In this document: one piece after another, positions 7,822 to 16,259 of the stretch | Numbering within the stretch: position 1 is the first letter of the stretch | Layout of the letters: every line of letters begins with the position of its first letter | Source: an uncultured Eubacteriales bacterium | GTDB lineage: Bacteria > Bacillota > Clostridia > Lachnospirales > Lachnospiraceae | Reading direction: 5' to 3' | NCBI GenBank assembly: GCA_949284175.1 | Contig: CASDVE010000026.1 | Location: forward strand, 1-51,412 | DNA: 51,412 bases | Translations under genes and position numbers: made by a program | Notes under the pieces: generated by a model | Databases searched by the model: none | What the model was told of the DNA's origin: nothing | The model's input: only the letters and a program-made list of their open reading frames with translations

Positions 7822-8514
7822 ATGGCAAGACAACATTGGAAAGGCGGAAATATGCTCTATCCTGTTCCAGCAGTGATGGTGAGCTGTGGAAGGGAAGGAG
7901 AAGATCCAAATATCATTACCGTAGCGTGGGCAGGAACGGTTTGTACCAATCCTCCTATGCTATCCATTTCTGTTAGACCGGAGCGATATTCCTATGATAT
8001 AATAAAAGAAACAAAAGAATTTGTTGTGAACTTGACAACAAAAGAACTCACCTTTGCGACGGATTACTGTGGAGTGCGTTCTGGAAGACAGGTGAATAAG
8101 TTTAAAGAAATGAACTTGACACCAATGAAATCACAGCATATAAAAGCCCCAGCAATTGCAGAAAGCCCTGTGAATATCGAATGCCAAGTGGTGGACATAC
8201 AAGAGCTAGGAAGTCATCATATGTTTATCGCCAAAGTGTTAGGGGTGACAGTGGAAGATGAATATATGGATGAAAAGGGCAAGTTTAATTTAAATGAAAT
8301 TGGGCTTGTGGCTTATTCCCATGGAGAATATTTTTTATTGGGTGAAAAATTAGGAAAGTTTGGATATTCCGTTCAAAAAAAGAAAAATCCAGAGAAAACT
8401 TCAAAAAAATCCGATAAAAAACAAAAAAACAATACAGAAAAAAGAAAAAGTAATCGGGCAACAAAAAAACAAACAAAAGGAAGAAAGGTGGGGACATCGA
8501 GGAAAGAGAAGTGA
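7822..8514 (+). CDS. Flavin reductase-like FMN-binding protein with basic tail
   Basis: A 230-residue protein. Residues 1-180 match the flavoredoxin/flavin reductase split-barrel family: PVPAVMVSCG, TVAWAGTVCTNPPMLSISVR and the SHHMFIAKVLGVTVEDEYMD region, with GKFNLNEIGLVAYSHGEYF near the core end. Such proteins bind FMN and pass electrons in the cytoplasm. The start at 7822 follows AAAGGA with a 9-nt spacer, while an upstream in-frame ATG falls in the preceding terminator. Unusual for the family, residues 186-230 are a tail made almost wholly of Lys, Arg, Ser, Thr, Asn and Gln, with no hydrophobic core. The tail may bind nucleic acid or the membrane, or may be an unstructured extension. Confidence 0.85.
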   Translation: MARQHWKGGNMLYPVPAVMVSCGREGEDPNIITVAWAGTVCTNPPMLSISVRPERYSYDIIKETKEFVVNLTTKELTFATDYCGVRSGRQVNKFKEMNLTPMKSQHIKAPAIAESPVNIECQVVDIQELGSHHMFIAKVLGVTVEDEYMDEKGKFNLNEIGLVAYSHGEYFLLGEKLGKFGYSVQKKKNPEKTSKKSDKKQKNNTEKRKSNRATKKQTKGRKVGTSRKEK

Positions 8515-8565
8515 CAATCGCACATATACTGACTAATAAGAATAACTAGGAGAAAGACAATCAAT

Positions 8566-10491
8566 ATGGGGGTGCATTTTATGAAAATCAGTTCCTTAAT
8601 AATTGAAAATTTTAAATCCATTCATCGGCTGGAAATGAAAGAAATTGATCAAGCACTTATTTTGGTGGGGAAAAATAATACGGGAAAAACCGTTGTTTTA
8701 GATGCAATTTTAGCACTAGAAGGCACCTATAAGATAAAAAAAGAAGATTACAATGTGCCATATAAGCCGATTAAGATCACCGGAAAGATCACGTTAGAAA
8801 GTGGAGATTTAGAGCTGTTTCATGAAAAAGGAATGGTGAGCCGGTATCATAAGCCGAAATCCTGGTACGAAGATTTTAAGAGGAAATTACCTTCTTTTGA
8901 ACCATTTGATGAGGAAGAAGTGGAAGGAGAGTTTCTTGGTGGTGAGGTTTCCTTCACTTATACCGTTCCTTATGAGGGAAAAGAAGAGTTCGGGGATGGA
9001 TTTCGCAAGAACAACCCCAATTTAAGAGTTATTTTTCCAAAAATTTATTTTGTTGATCATATTCGAAATATTGCGTCGATTCAAGAGGATATTTTGGAAT
9101 TTCAAGGAAATGAAGAATTGCGGGATCTGCGGGATGAAGTCTGTATGTTTGATAAATCGAAAGCCTGTAACCATTGTTTTGCGTGTATTGGAGAAATGCA
9201 AAACAAATTGCCAGAACAGCTTTCCATCCATGAAACTACACGTTTATTGGAATATAAGCTATTTCAGCTGAACTTAAATCAATTTTCGGATAAATTAAAT
9301 GCCAACTTCCAAAGAAATGGTGGGGCAAATCAAGAGATCCAATATAACATTAAATTGGATGTGGATGAATTGATCAAAGTGGAAACGTTAGTTCATCATA
9401 AAGAGCGTGATGTGTATGGTTCGATTGCAACACTTGGAGCAGGGTTAAAAAGTATTTATGTGCTGTCTTTATTAAAAACGTATATTGAGGAAAAGGATTA
9501 CACCGTTCCTTGTATTATTATGATGGAAGATCCAGAGATGTTTCTTCATCCACAGTTGCAAAAGACAGCTAGTGAAATTCTCTATCAGCTTTCCAAGAAA
9601 AATCAGGTGATCTTTTCTACCCATTCGCCAAATATGATTTTTAATTTCGCTGGAAAACAGATCAAACAGGTGATGCTGGATGAACATTATGAAACGGTTG
9701 TAAAAGAAGATACAGATGTGGATGAAATTTTAAATGATTTAGGATACTCTGCCAATGACTTGATGAACGTCAATTTTGTTTTTATTGTGGAAGGAAAGCA
9801 GGATAGTTCAAGACTTCCGATGTTGCTTGAAAAGTACTATTCTGAAATGTATGACGAAGATGGAAAATTACAAAGAATTGCTATTGTGCCTGTCAACAGT
9901 TGTACCAATATTAAGACCTATGCCAATTTAAAATATATCAATAAGTTATATCTAAAAGATCAATTTTTAATGATACGGGATAGCGATGGAAAAGATCCTA
10001 ACGCATTAAAACGGCAACTCTGTCATTATTATCGAGAGAGGGAATCACAAGATCAAAATAATCTTCCAAGAGTACAGCCGAAAAATGTGTTAATTTTAAA
10101 ATATTATTCCTTTGAGAACTATTTTTTAGATCCAAAAACCATGGTGAAAATTGGTTTGTTAAAAAATGAAGAAGAATTTTATAAGATTTTGTATACAAAA
10201 TATAAAGATTATTTATATCGGCTTGGCAGTACGAAGAGAATGATAAAGGCGACGGGAATCCGAATTAATAACCGTCAAGATTTAAAAGAACATATGGAAG
10301 AAATTAAGATTTATGTGAGAGGACATAACTTATTTGACATTTTTTATGGAAGATATAAAGGTGGAAGAAAAGACGATATACTAAGGCAATATATTGATGT
10401 TGCACCAAGAGAAGTGTTTGCTGATATTTTGGATGCCATTGATAGTTTTGTCTATTTTGAGAACCGAAAAAAGGGGAAAGAAGAAGAATAG
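8566..10491 (+). CDS. OLD-family ATPase with TOPRIM nuclease domain
   Basis: A 641-residue protein. The N-terminal AAA/ABC-type ATPase starts with ISSLIIENFKSIHRL, has Walker A GKNNTGKT (35-42), a signature-like TLGAGLKSI (289-297), Walker B CIIMMEDPEMFLHP (316-329) and the H-switch STHSPN (351-356). A TOPRIM domain follows: FIVEGKQD (E409) and the acidic pair DSDGKD (472-477). This is the order found in OLD nucleases, which cut DNA and act in phage or plasmid defence or repair. Residues 193-207 hold C-x7-C-x2-C-x2-C, a possible metal site. No UvrD-like GajB gene adjoins it, so this is not Gabija. The start could equally be the ATG at 8581, which has GGGGGT 7 nt upstream. Confidence 0.85.
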   Translation: MGVHFMKISSLIIENFKSIHRLEMKEIDQALILVGKNNTGKTVVLDAILALEGTYKIKKEDYNVPYKPIKITGKITLESGDLELFHEKGMVSRYHKPKSWYEDFKRKLPSFEPFDEEEVEGEFLGGEVSFTYTVPYEGKEEFGDGFRKNNPNLRVIFPKIYFVDHIRNIASIQEDILEFQGNEELRDLRDEVCMFDKSKACNHCFACIGEMQNKLPEQLSIHETTRLLEYKLFQLNLNQFSDKLNANFQRNGGANQEIQYNIKLDVDELIKVETLVHHKERDVYGSIATLGAGLKSIYVLSLLKTYIEEKDYTVPCIIMMEDPEMFLHPQLQKTASEILYQLSKKNQVIFSTHSPNMIFNFAGKQIKQVMLDEHYETVVKEDTDVDEILNDLGYSANDLMNVNFVFIVEGKQDSSRLPMLLEKYYSEMYDEDGKLQRIAIVPVNSCTNIKTYANLKYINKLYLKDQFLMIRDSDGKDPNALKRQLCHYYRERESQDQNNLPRVQPKNVLILKYYSFENYFLDPKTMVKIGLLKNEEEFYKILYTKYKDYLYRLGSTKRMIKATGIRINNRQDLKEHMEEIKIYVRGHNLFDIFYGRYKGGRKDDILRQYIDVAPREVFADILDAIDSFVYFENRKKGKEEE

Positions 10492-10504
10492 GAAAAAAAT
10501 GCCC

Positions 10505-10533
10505 TTTACATTTGTTTCAAAACTTGATAGAAT
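10505..10533 (+). promoter_or_regulatory. Promoter of the M23 peptidase gene
   Basis: TTTACA, a 17-nt spacer and TAGAAT, with TG one base before the -10. The resulting leader is about 105 nt and contains a short repeat fragment at 10582. Confidence 0.7.
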
Positions 10534-10581
10534 GGGAATGCTTTAAATGTTACAAAAATATTACAAAAATGATGAAAAATG

Positions 10582-10604
10582 TAAACGATGAGAGTTTCTC
10601 ACGT
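10582..10604 (-). repeat. Short 3' fragment of the dispersed repeat
   Basis: On the minus strand, ACGTGAGAAACTCTCATCGTTT matches the outer arms of the last hairpin of the repeat, with its loop reduced. It sits in the leader of the M23 peptidase gene. Confidence 0.45.
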
Positions 10605-10644
10605 TGGTAATCAGAGTCAAAGAGAGTGTTGACTGGAGGAAAAA

Positions 10645-12186
10645 ATGAAACAGTTAAAACAAATTCTATCAAAATCTTATCAAAAGAAAATTTGTGGGGG
10701 CATAATTGGTGTCACTGTAATAGCAGTTGGTATAGGGACAGGTATCGCCATTGATAGAAGTAAAATACAAGAAATCAAAGTAGATGGCATAGTTGTCGGT
10801 TATACGAAGTCAGAAGAAATAGCAAATGAAATTTTTGAAACAACAAAGCAAGAGATTAATAAAGAAAATGGAAACCAAATCCGCTGGGCAGTGGATTTGA
10901 CATTGGAAAAGGGAAAAGGGAAGAAAGTAACAAAAGAAGAGGAATTAAAAGCCTCTATGGAAAAAGCCCTTGATCAGTTAAAAGAAGAGCAAGAACAGCT
11001 TTCGTATACGATTAAAATTGATGATTATGAAGTCACACTAAAAACGAAACAAGAAGTAGAAGAAGTGTTAGAAAAGACACAAGAAAAGTATAGTCATTCC
11101 GAAAATGTTGCCATTGAGTTAGTGGCAGATAAAGAAAAGAACAAAAATAGTCTTGTTCCACAGGTGAATGTCATAACAAAAAGTGAAAAACAGCAGGATA
11201 TGGTGATGGCATCAAAGGCTACAAGCAAAAGTACAAAAGCTAAGACAGCCGCAGAAAAGACAAAGAGTACATCAGATGATACAAAGACAGAAGATAGTAA
11301 AGTTGTAAAAGTTGCCTTTGAAGAAGAGATCGAAGTGAAAAAGGTCTATGTAAAAAAGGACGAGCTTACAACGGTAAATCAAGCTGTACAAGAGATTACA
11401 AAAGAAAAAGAAAAGAACGAAACATATCAAGTGCAGTCTGGTGATACGATTTCAAGCATTGCAAATGGAAATGGAATGACAGTAAAAGAGTTTATGGAAA
11501 TCAATGATCAGATTGAAGATCAGGATAAGATTATGCCAGGGGATGAAGTTATCATCGAAGTGCCAAAGCCAGAACTTTCCGTTATTGTACAAAAAGAAGA
11601 AACTCATGAAGAAACATATAAGGCGAAAACCGTCTATGTGGACAATGCTTCCATGTATGAAGGCGAAACAAAGGTAGTGAACAAAGGAAAAGCAGGAGTT
11701 TTAAAAGTTACAACTCTTGTAAATTATAAGAATGGCGATGCCTATAAAACAAAAGTTACGGATAAAGAAGTTGTAAAAAAGGCAGTACCTACGACCATTG
11801 AAAGAGGCACAAAAGTTCGACCAACGTTTATAAAGCCAATTAGTGGAGGAACGTTAACTTCTTCTTATGGTCAAAGATGGGGCAGAACACACGAAGGGGT
11901 TGACTGGGCTTGTTCCGTAGGCACTAGTGTAAAGGCATCCTCTGAGGGAACGGTGACACAAGCAGGATGGATGAATGGATATGGTTATTGTGTTACCATC
12001 TCTCATGCCAATGGAATGTCAACTCGCTATGGACATATGAGCAAAGTGGCTGTTTCAGTAGGACAAACTGTGTCACAAGGAGATATTATAGGATATAGTG
12101 GAAACACAGGAAGAAGTACAGGTCCACACCTTCATTTTGAGATTCGAAAAAATGGCGTGGCAATGAATCCGTTTGACTATTTATAA
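10645..12186 (+). CDS. Cell-wall M23 endopeptidase with LysM and G5 domains
   Basis: A 513-residue extracytoplasmic protein. Residues 17-36 form an N-terminal membrane anchor or uncleaved signal; 40-260 is a charged, partly coiled-coil spacer with a Lys/Thr/Ser-rich linker (189-220). LysM: YQVQSGDTISSIA...MPGDEVIIEV (261-306). G5-type domain: about 311-388. The C-terminal LytM/M23 domain has the zinc ligands H416 and D420 (THEGVD) and H497 (GPHLHF, with H495 as catalytic His), plus SSYGQRWG and YGHMS. It would cut peptidoglycan cross-bridges during growth or separation, or activate amidases. GGAGG precedes the ATG. It has its own promoter and terminator and lies upstream of murA. Confidence 0.9.
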   Translation: MKQLKQILSKSYQKKICGGIIGVTVIAVGIGTGIAIDRSKIQEIKVDGIVVGYTKSEEIANEIFETTKQEINKENGNQIRWAVDLTLEKGKGKKVTKEEELKASMEKALDQLKEEQEQLSYTIKIDDYEVTLKTKQEVEEVLEKTQEKYSHSENVAIELVADKEKNKNSLVPQVNVITKSEKQQDMVMASKATSKSTKAKTAAEKTKSTSDDTKTEDSKVVKVAFEEEIEVKKVYVKKDELTTVNQAVQEITKEKEKNETYQVQSGDTISSIANGNGMTVKEFMEINDQIEDQDKIMPGDEVIIEVPKPELSVIVQKEETHEETYKAKTVYVDNASMYEGETKVVNKGKAGVLKVTTLVNYKNGDAYKTKVTDKEVVKKAVPTTIERGTKVRPTFIKPISGGTLTSSYGQRWGRTHEGVDWACSVGTSVKASSEGTVTQAGWMNGYGYCVTISHANGMSTRYGHMSKVAVSVGQTVSQGDIIGYSGNTGRSTGPHLHFEIRKNGVAMNPFDYL

Positions 12187-12200
12187 TTAATTGTAAAAAG

Positions 12201-12277
12201 ACTGTCAGCAAAATCGAAAACGACAATTCAAATCGAAAGGATGGAATTGGAGTGGGATGAGCTGGCAGTTTTTTGTA
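12201..12277 (+). terminator. Long-loop terminator after the M23 gene
   Basis: ACTGTCAGC pairs with GCTGGCAGT (one G-T pair), followed by TTTTTTG. The loop is over 40 nt. The rest of the 12187-12547 gap is leader and promoter of murA. Confidence 0.5.
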
Positions 12278-12407
12278 TGATAGGAAATTATATGAAATAA
12301 ATGGAGAATAAAGTCTGAAAAGTTATGCAGAAATTTACACAATTCGTACAGAAAGAAAAGAAGAGGAAAAAAATAAAAATTTGGATATCTGTTACAAAAA
12401 TAAATAA

Positions 12408-12435
12408 TTTACAAACAGATAAATTGTGTTATAAT
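12408..12435 (+). promoter_or_regulatory. Promoter of murA
   Basis: TTTACA, a 16-nt spacer and TATAAT with an extended TG-T. It gives a leader of about 105 nt in which I see no known riboswitch. Confidence 0.75.
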
Positions 12436-12547
12436 GTATCATGATAATGTGGGTGAAACCATAGGAAATTCAGTAAACAGATAGAATTTAGTAACAAACG
12501 GATAAAAAAAAGCATAAGTTTAAATATAGAAATAGCAGAGGTGCGTA

Positions 12548-13849
12548 ATGGAGCAGTATATAATTAAGGGCGGAACGCCATTAAGAGGAGAAGTAACAAT
12601 TGGAGGTGCAAAAAATGCAGCTCTTGGAATATTGGCAGCAGCCGTTATGACAGATGGTGTTTGTGCCATTGAGAATATGCCAGATGTTCGTGATACCAAT
12701 GTATTACTTCAAGCTATTGAAGGGATTGGTGGAACTGTTGTTAGAAAAGGTGCTCATGAAGTTGAGATCAGTGGAAGATTTATTCATGCCAATCGTGATA
12801 TGATCATTGATTATGAATACATTCGAAAAATTCGGGCGTCCTATTATTTACTTGGAGCATTGCTTGGAAAATATCATAAAGCACAGGTAGCATTACCTGG
12901 TGGATGTGATATTGGAAGCCGTCCAATTGATCAACATATTAAAGGATTTAAGGCACTTGGAGCGGAAGTTGAAATTTCACATGGTATGATCAGTGCAAAG
13001 GCAGATCGTTTGGTAGGAGCTCATATTTATTTTGACGTTGTAAGTGTTGGAGCTACTATTAATGTGATGATGGCAGCAGCATTAGCAGAAGGAAACACTG
13101 TGCTTGAAAATGCGGCAAAAGAGCCTCATATTGTAGACGTTGCCAATTTCTTAAATAGCATGGGTGCTAACATTAAAGGGGCTGGAACCGATGTGATTCG
13201 TATTAAAGGAGTTAGTTCTTTTAAAAGTACAGAATATTCTATCATTCCTGATCAGATCGAAGCAGGAACTTTTATGACAGCAGCCGCTATTACCAAGGGA
13301 GATATTTTAGTTAAAAATGTGATTCCAAAACATTTAGAGGCAATTTCTGCTAAATTAATTGAAATTGGGGCTACGGTGGAGGAATACGATGATGCAGTTC
13401 GGGTTGTCGTTGACAAACGACTGAGTCATACAAACATAAAAACACTTCCATATCCAGGATTTCCAACGGATATGCAACCACAAATGGCGATTACTTTAGC
13501 ACTTTCTGAAGGAACCAGTGTTATTACAGAGAGTATTTTTGAAAATCGTTTCCGTTATATTGATGAATTATCAAGAATGGGAGCAAAAGTAAAAGTAGAA
13601 GGAAATACAGCCATTATTGAAGGGGTTGAGAAGTTTACAGGGGCAGTTGTACAGGCTCCAGATCTTCGTGCTGGTGCAGGGCTTGTTATGGCAGGATTAT
13701 CTGCGGATGGTTTCACAATCGTAGAAGACATTCAGTACATCCAAAGAGGTTATGAAGATTTAGAAGGTAAGTTAAGAGCACTTGGCGGACAGATCGAAAA
13801 AGTATCAACAGAAAGAGAAATCCAGAAGTTCAAATTGAAGGTAGGTTGA
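12548..13849 (+). CDS. murA: UDP-N-acetylglucosamine 1-carboxyvinyltransferase
   Basis: Catalyses the first committed step of peptidoglycan synthesis, adding enolpyruvate from PEP to UDP-GlcNAc in the cytoplasm. At 433 residues it has the family length. K22 in the IGGAKNAALGILA segment is the conserved UDP-GlcNAc/PEP-contacting lysine, and LPGGCDIGSRPIDQHI carries C120, the active-site cysteine that fosfomycin alkylates, so the product should be of the fosfomycin-sensitive type. Also typical are FPTDMQPQMAITLA and PDLRAGAGLVMAGL. AGAGGTG lies before the ATG. The PsiE-like gene begins 3 nt after the stop. Many Firmicutes have two MurA paralogues; which one this is cannot be told here. Confidence 0.96.
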   Translation: MEQYIIKGGTPLRGEVTIGGAKNAALGILAAAVMTDGVCAIENMPDVRDTNVLLQAIEGIGGTVVRKGAHEVEISGRFIHANRDMIIDYEYIRKIRASYYLLGALLGKYHKAQVALPGGCDIGSRPIDQHIKGFKALGAEVEISHGMISAKADRLVGAHIYFDVVSVGATINVMMAAALAEGNTVLENAAKEPHIVDVANFLNSMGANIKGAGTDVIRIKGVSSFKSTEYSIIPDQIEAGTFMTAAAITKGDILVKNVIPKHLEAISAKLIEIGATVEEYDDAVRVVVDKRLSHTNIKTLPYPGFPTDMQPQMAITLALSEGTSVITESIFENRFRYIDELSRMGAKVKVEGNTAIIEGVEKFTGAVVQAPDLRAGAGLVMAGLSADGFTIVEDIQYIQRGYEDLEGKLRALGGQIEKVSTEREIQKFKLKVG

Positions 13850-13852
13850 TGA

Positions 13853-14494
13853 ATGAGAAACAAAATCAATGACAAGACGTATCGTATTGTCGAGTATTTG
13901 GAAATGGGGGTTGCAATTTTAGTTGCCATTTCTATTGGTTTCGCTTTTCTTTACTTAGTGAAAGAATTATGGGGGAGTCTGTTACAATCCTCAAAAATTG
14001 ATGGTATGACACATTTTATTGAGGATGCACTCACTGTGGCTGTGGGAATTGAATTTGCCAAATTGCTTTGCAAACACAAAGCGAGTACGGTTGTCGAGGT
14101 ATTAATTTTTGCGGTAGCTCGTCATATGGTAGGAGAGCATACCACAGTGATTCAGAATTTAATTTGTATTTTAAGCATTGCTGTTTTGTTTGCTGTACGC
14201 AAATATATGCTTCATAAATATGATGAAGTAGAAAAAACAGTCTTTTTTCCAGGAACAAAGGTAAAGAGTGTCAATCAGGTATGTTCCGTTCATATTCCAT
14301 ATAACGAGGATGATGAAACATTATTAAAAGTATTTATGGAAAATTATAATGAAAATGTGAACTGTATTACAAAAGGAACCTGTGTCTTTTTTAACGGTGT
14401 TGCAATTCGTGTTTCCAAATATCGGAATCATGAAATATTAGAATTGGAGATTATTCGTTCTGTTAATTCTGATGTGGCACACTATAATTTGTAG
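13853..14494 (+). CDS. PsiE-like membrane protein
   Basis: A 213-residue protein cotranscribed with murA (3-nt gap). It has four predicted membrane helices (about 16-37, 52-70, 80-97 and 100-118), with the motif GIEFAKLL, then VVEVLIFAVARHMVGEH, which resembles the phosphate-starvation-inducible PsiE family. A soluble C-terminal domain (about 125-213) follows, with SVHIPYNEDDETLLKVFMEN and a beta-rich end, which I do not recognise. The name PsiE comes from an E. coli phosphate-starvation gene of unknown mechanism, so it says little about function. The murA linkage may mean a role at the envelope, but that is inference. Confidence 0.65.
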   Translation: MRNKINDKTYRIVEYLEMGVAILVAISIGFAFLYLVKELWGSLLQSSKIDGMTHFIEDALTVAVGIEFAKLLCKHKASTVVEVLIFAVARHMVGEHTTVIQNLICILSIAVLFAVRKYMLHKYDEVEKTVFFPGTKVKSVNQVCSVHIPYNEDDETLLKVFMENYNENVNCITKGTCVFFNGVAIRVSKYRNHEILELEIIRSVNSDVAHYNL

Positions 14495-14498
14495 TTAT

Positions 14499-14553
14499 AA
14501 GGCGAAAGGATGTGCAATCAAACTACGGTTGTGAGCCATCCTTTTGCCTTTTT
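14499..14553 (+). terminator. Terminator of the murA-psiE-like unit
   Basis: AAGGCGAAAGGATG pairs with CATCCTTTTGCCTT (one mismatch), followed by TTTAT. The loop is about 26 nt. Confidence 0.7.
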
Positions 14554-14560
14554 ATATTTA

Positions 14561-14620
14561 TGTGAGAATCTCGCAAAGCGTGCTTCTCATGGTTTACGTG
14601 GAAGGTGGCAAAGCGTACCT
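14561..14620 (+). repeat. 3' half of the dispersed repeat
   Basis: GTGAGAATCTCGCAAAGCG then TGCTTCTCATGGTTTACG matches the second hairpin of the repeat (copies at 36387 and 38326). A second, weaker unit (TGGCAAAGCGTACCTTTCAT) follows. It lies between a terminator and the HD-GYP gene. Confidence 0.6.
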
Positions 14621-14668
14621 TTCATGGTTGTCATAGAAAAAATACTTAGAAGAAAAGGAGGTATGAAA

Positions 14669-15958
14669 ATGGCAGTCATTGATAGTGAAAAAATATTTTA
14701 TATTATGAAAAATACATTTAATCGAATTGATGATAGACTTGTTGACCATGGTCAAAGAGTGTCAGAATTGGTGATTAAGACGTTAGAAGATAGGGGGGGA
14801 TATTCTCAAAAGGAATTACGGGACATCGCTGTTATTTGTTATCTGCACGATATCGGGGCGTATAAAACAGAAGAAATCGATCAGATTTTGAGTTTTGAAA
14901 CAGAAGAGGTTCATGAGCATTCTCTTTATGGATATTTATTTTTGAAGTATTTCTCATCATTAGAAGAATTTGCAAAAATTGTATTATACCATCATGTTCC
15001 GTGGAAGTTTATTGATCGGTATGAACCGGAATATCAATATATGGAGGTAGCACAGCTGTTATATTTAGCAGATCGCATTGATATTTATGTGCAACTTTCT
15101 CATAACACCAATATATATCTGATGCTTGAAAAATTCAGAGGAAAACTTGTAAAAAGTGAGATTATTGATTGGTTTTTAGAAACGGATGAAAAACATCATA
15201 TTATGGAACAAGTGTACATAAAAAAAGAAGAATGGTTACCAAAACAATTGAAAACAGAACCATTTACCGAAGAGGAAATTGATAGCTACTTGCGGTTAAT
15301 TAGTTATGCCATTGATTTTCGGAGTCAGTATATGGTGTCCCATACAATTACAACGACAAGATTTAGTTGTGAACTAGCTAAATTATGTGGATGTTCCAAA
15401 GAGGAAGAAAAGCTGATTCGATATGGTGCTTTACTCCATGATGTAGGAAAAGTTGCAATTCCTAATAGGATTCTGGATTATCCAGGAAAGTTAAGTAAGG
15501 TGGATATGGATACGATGAGAACTCATGTAGATCATTCCATAGAGATTTTAAAAGGGGTTATTAGTGATGATGTGATGGAGATTGCGGTAAGGCATCATGA
15601 GAAATTAAATGGAAGTGGATACCCAAGAGGGCTAACAGAAGAAGATCTCACCATCCCACAAAGAATTGTAGCGATTGCCGATATTTTAAGTGCTTTAGTT
15701 GGAAAAAGAAGTTATAAAGAAGAGTTTGATGATGAAACCATTGCAAAGATTTTGCGAGAAATGGTTGGGCGACACGAAATAGACGGAAAGATTGTAGAGA
15801 TTGCTATTGCTCATATGAGTGAATTGAGAAAAAAAGTCAAAAAGCAATGTGAGCCGATTCTTCAGAAATACTATCATTTATGGGAAGAGTATGAAAATAA
15901 TATTGACAGGTTTCAACAAAAGAAAAATAATTTTGTTGACGCAAGGGTTGATTTATAG
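14669..15958 (+). CDS. Tandem HD / HD-GYP domain protein, likely c-di-GMP phosphodiesterase
   Basis: A 429-residue cytoplasmic protein with two HD-type modules. The N-terminal one (about 20-140) has YLHDIGAYKT (H60, D61) and YHHVPW (109). The C-terminal HD-GYP (about 215-400) has LLHDVGKVAIPNRIL (H257, D258), THVDHS and the diagnostic HHEKLNGSGYP (309-319), with IADILSALVGKRSYK after it. HD-GYP proteins hydrolyse cyclic di-GMP to pGpG or GMP. The start at 14669 is chosen because AAGGAGG ends 7 nt before it; longer upstream frames run through a terminator and repeat. No signal-input domain other than the N-terminal HD is seen, so that domain may sense a ligand. The SAM-riboswitch promoter for metK overlaps the 3' end. 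Confidence 0.88.
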   Translation: MAVIDSEKIFYIMKNTFNRIDDRLVDHGQRVSELVIKTLEDRGGYSQKELRDIAVICYLHDIGAYKTEEIDQILSFETEEVHEHSLYGYLFLKYFSSLEEFAKIVLYHHVPWKFIDRYEPEYQYMEVAQLLYLADRIDIYVQLSHNTNIYLMLEKFRGKLVKSEIIDWFLETDEKHHIMEQVYIKKEEWLPKQLKTEPFTEEEIDSYLRLISYAIDFRSQYMVSHTITTTRFSCELAKLCGCSKEEEKLIRYGALLHDVGKVAIPNRILDYPGKLSKVDMDTMRTHVDHSIEILKGVISDDVMEIAVRHHEKLNGSGYPRGLTEEDLTIPQRIVAIADILSALVGKRSYKEEFDDETIAKILREMVGRHEIDGKIVEIAIAHMSELRKKVKKQCEPILQKYYHLWEEYENNIDRFQQKKNNFVDARVDL

Positions 15959-15964
15959 TATATT
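15936..15964 (+). promoter_or_regulatory. Promoter of the SAM riboswitch-metK transcript
   Basis: TTGACG, a 17-nt spacer and TATATT. The -35 and spacer lie within the last codons of the HD-GYP gene. Confidence 0.75.
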
Positions 15965-16014
15965 ATTTATCGAACATTTATATCAATTGTTAACAATGTC
16001 AAAATGAGATACTT

Positions 16015-16113
16015 CTCTTATTCAGAATGATGGAGGCAGAAGGGCCTATGAAGTCATGGCAACCCCGTTACTGGAAGGTGCCGACCTGAGCGATTTAGAT
16101 CGAGCAATAAGAG
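16015..16113 (+). ncRNA. SAM-I (S-box) riboswitch
   Basis: Shows the S-box core in order: P1 5' strand CTCTTATT, GATGGAGG, AGGGCCTATGAAG, GGCAACC, AAGGTGCC and P1 3' strand AATAAGAG. It lies upstream of metK, a classic S-box target. In this class SAM binding stabilises P1 and lets the downstream terminator form, shutting off synthesis when SAM is plentiful. Confidence 0.95.
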
Positions 16114-16134
16114 GATTTGAGTAGAGATAAATTC

Positions 16135-16162
16135 AAGTCCGATTATTCGGACTTATTTTTTT
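16135..16162 (+). terminator. SAM riboswitch expression-platform terminator
   Basis: AAGTCCGA, loop TTAT, TCGGACTT and then a run of T: a perfect 8-bp stem placed 22 nt after the aptamer. Confidence 0.88.
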
Positions 16163-16232
16163 ACGCAAAGACAATGAGCCATGCGAGAGCATTGATACTC
16201 ACATATGGCACTGTCCGAGAATGTGAGAAAGT
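16160..16232 (+). repeat. Truncated copy of the dispersed repeat in the metK leader
   Basis: TTTACGCAAAGACAATGAGC then ATGCGAGAGCATTGATACTC, followed by CGAGAATGTGAGAAAG, matches the first two-thirds of the repeat. It lies between the riboswitch terminator and the metK ribosome site, so read-through metK mRNA carries it. Confidence 0.65.
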
Positions 16233-16259
16233 ATCGACCACGAAGAAAAGGAGACGAAA

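Noticed and set aside
8566..10491. Gabija or PARIS defence system
   Set aside because: The OLD-like gene has no adjacent UvrD-like helicase (GajB) or separate TOPRIM partner; both flanking genes are unrelated.
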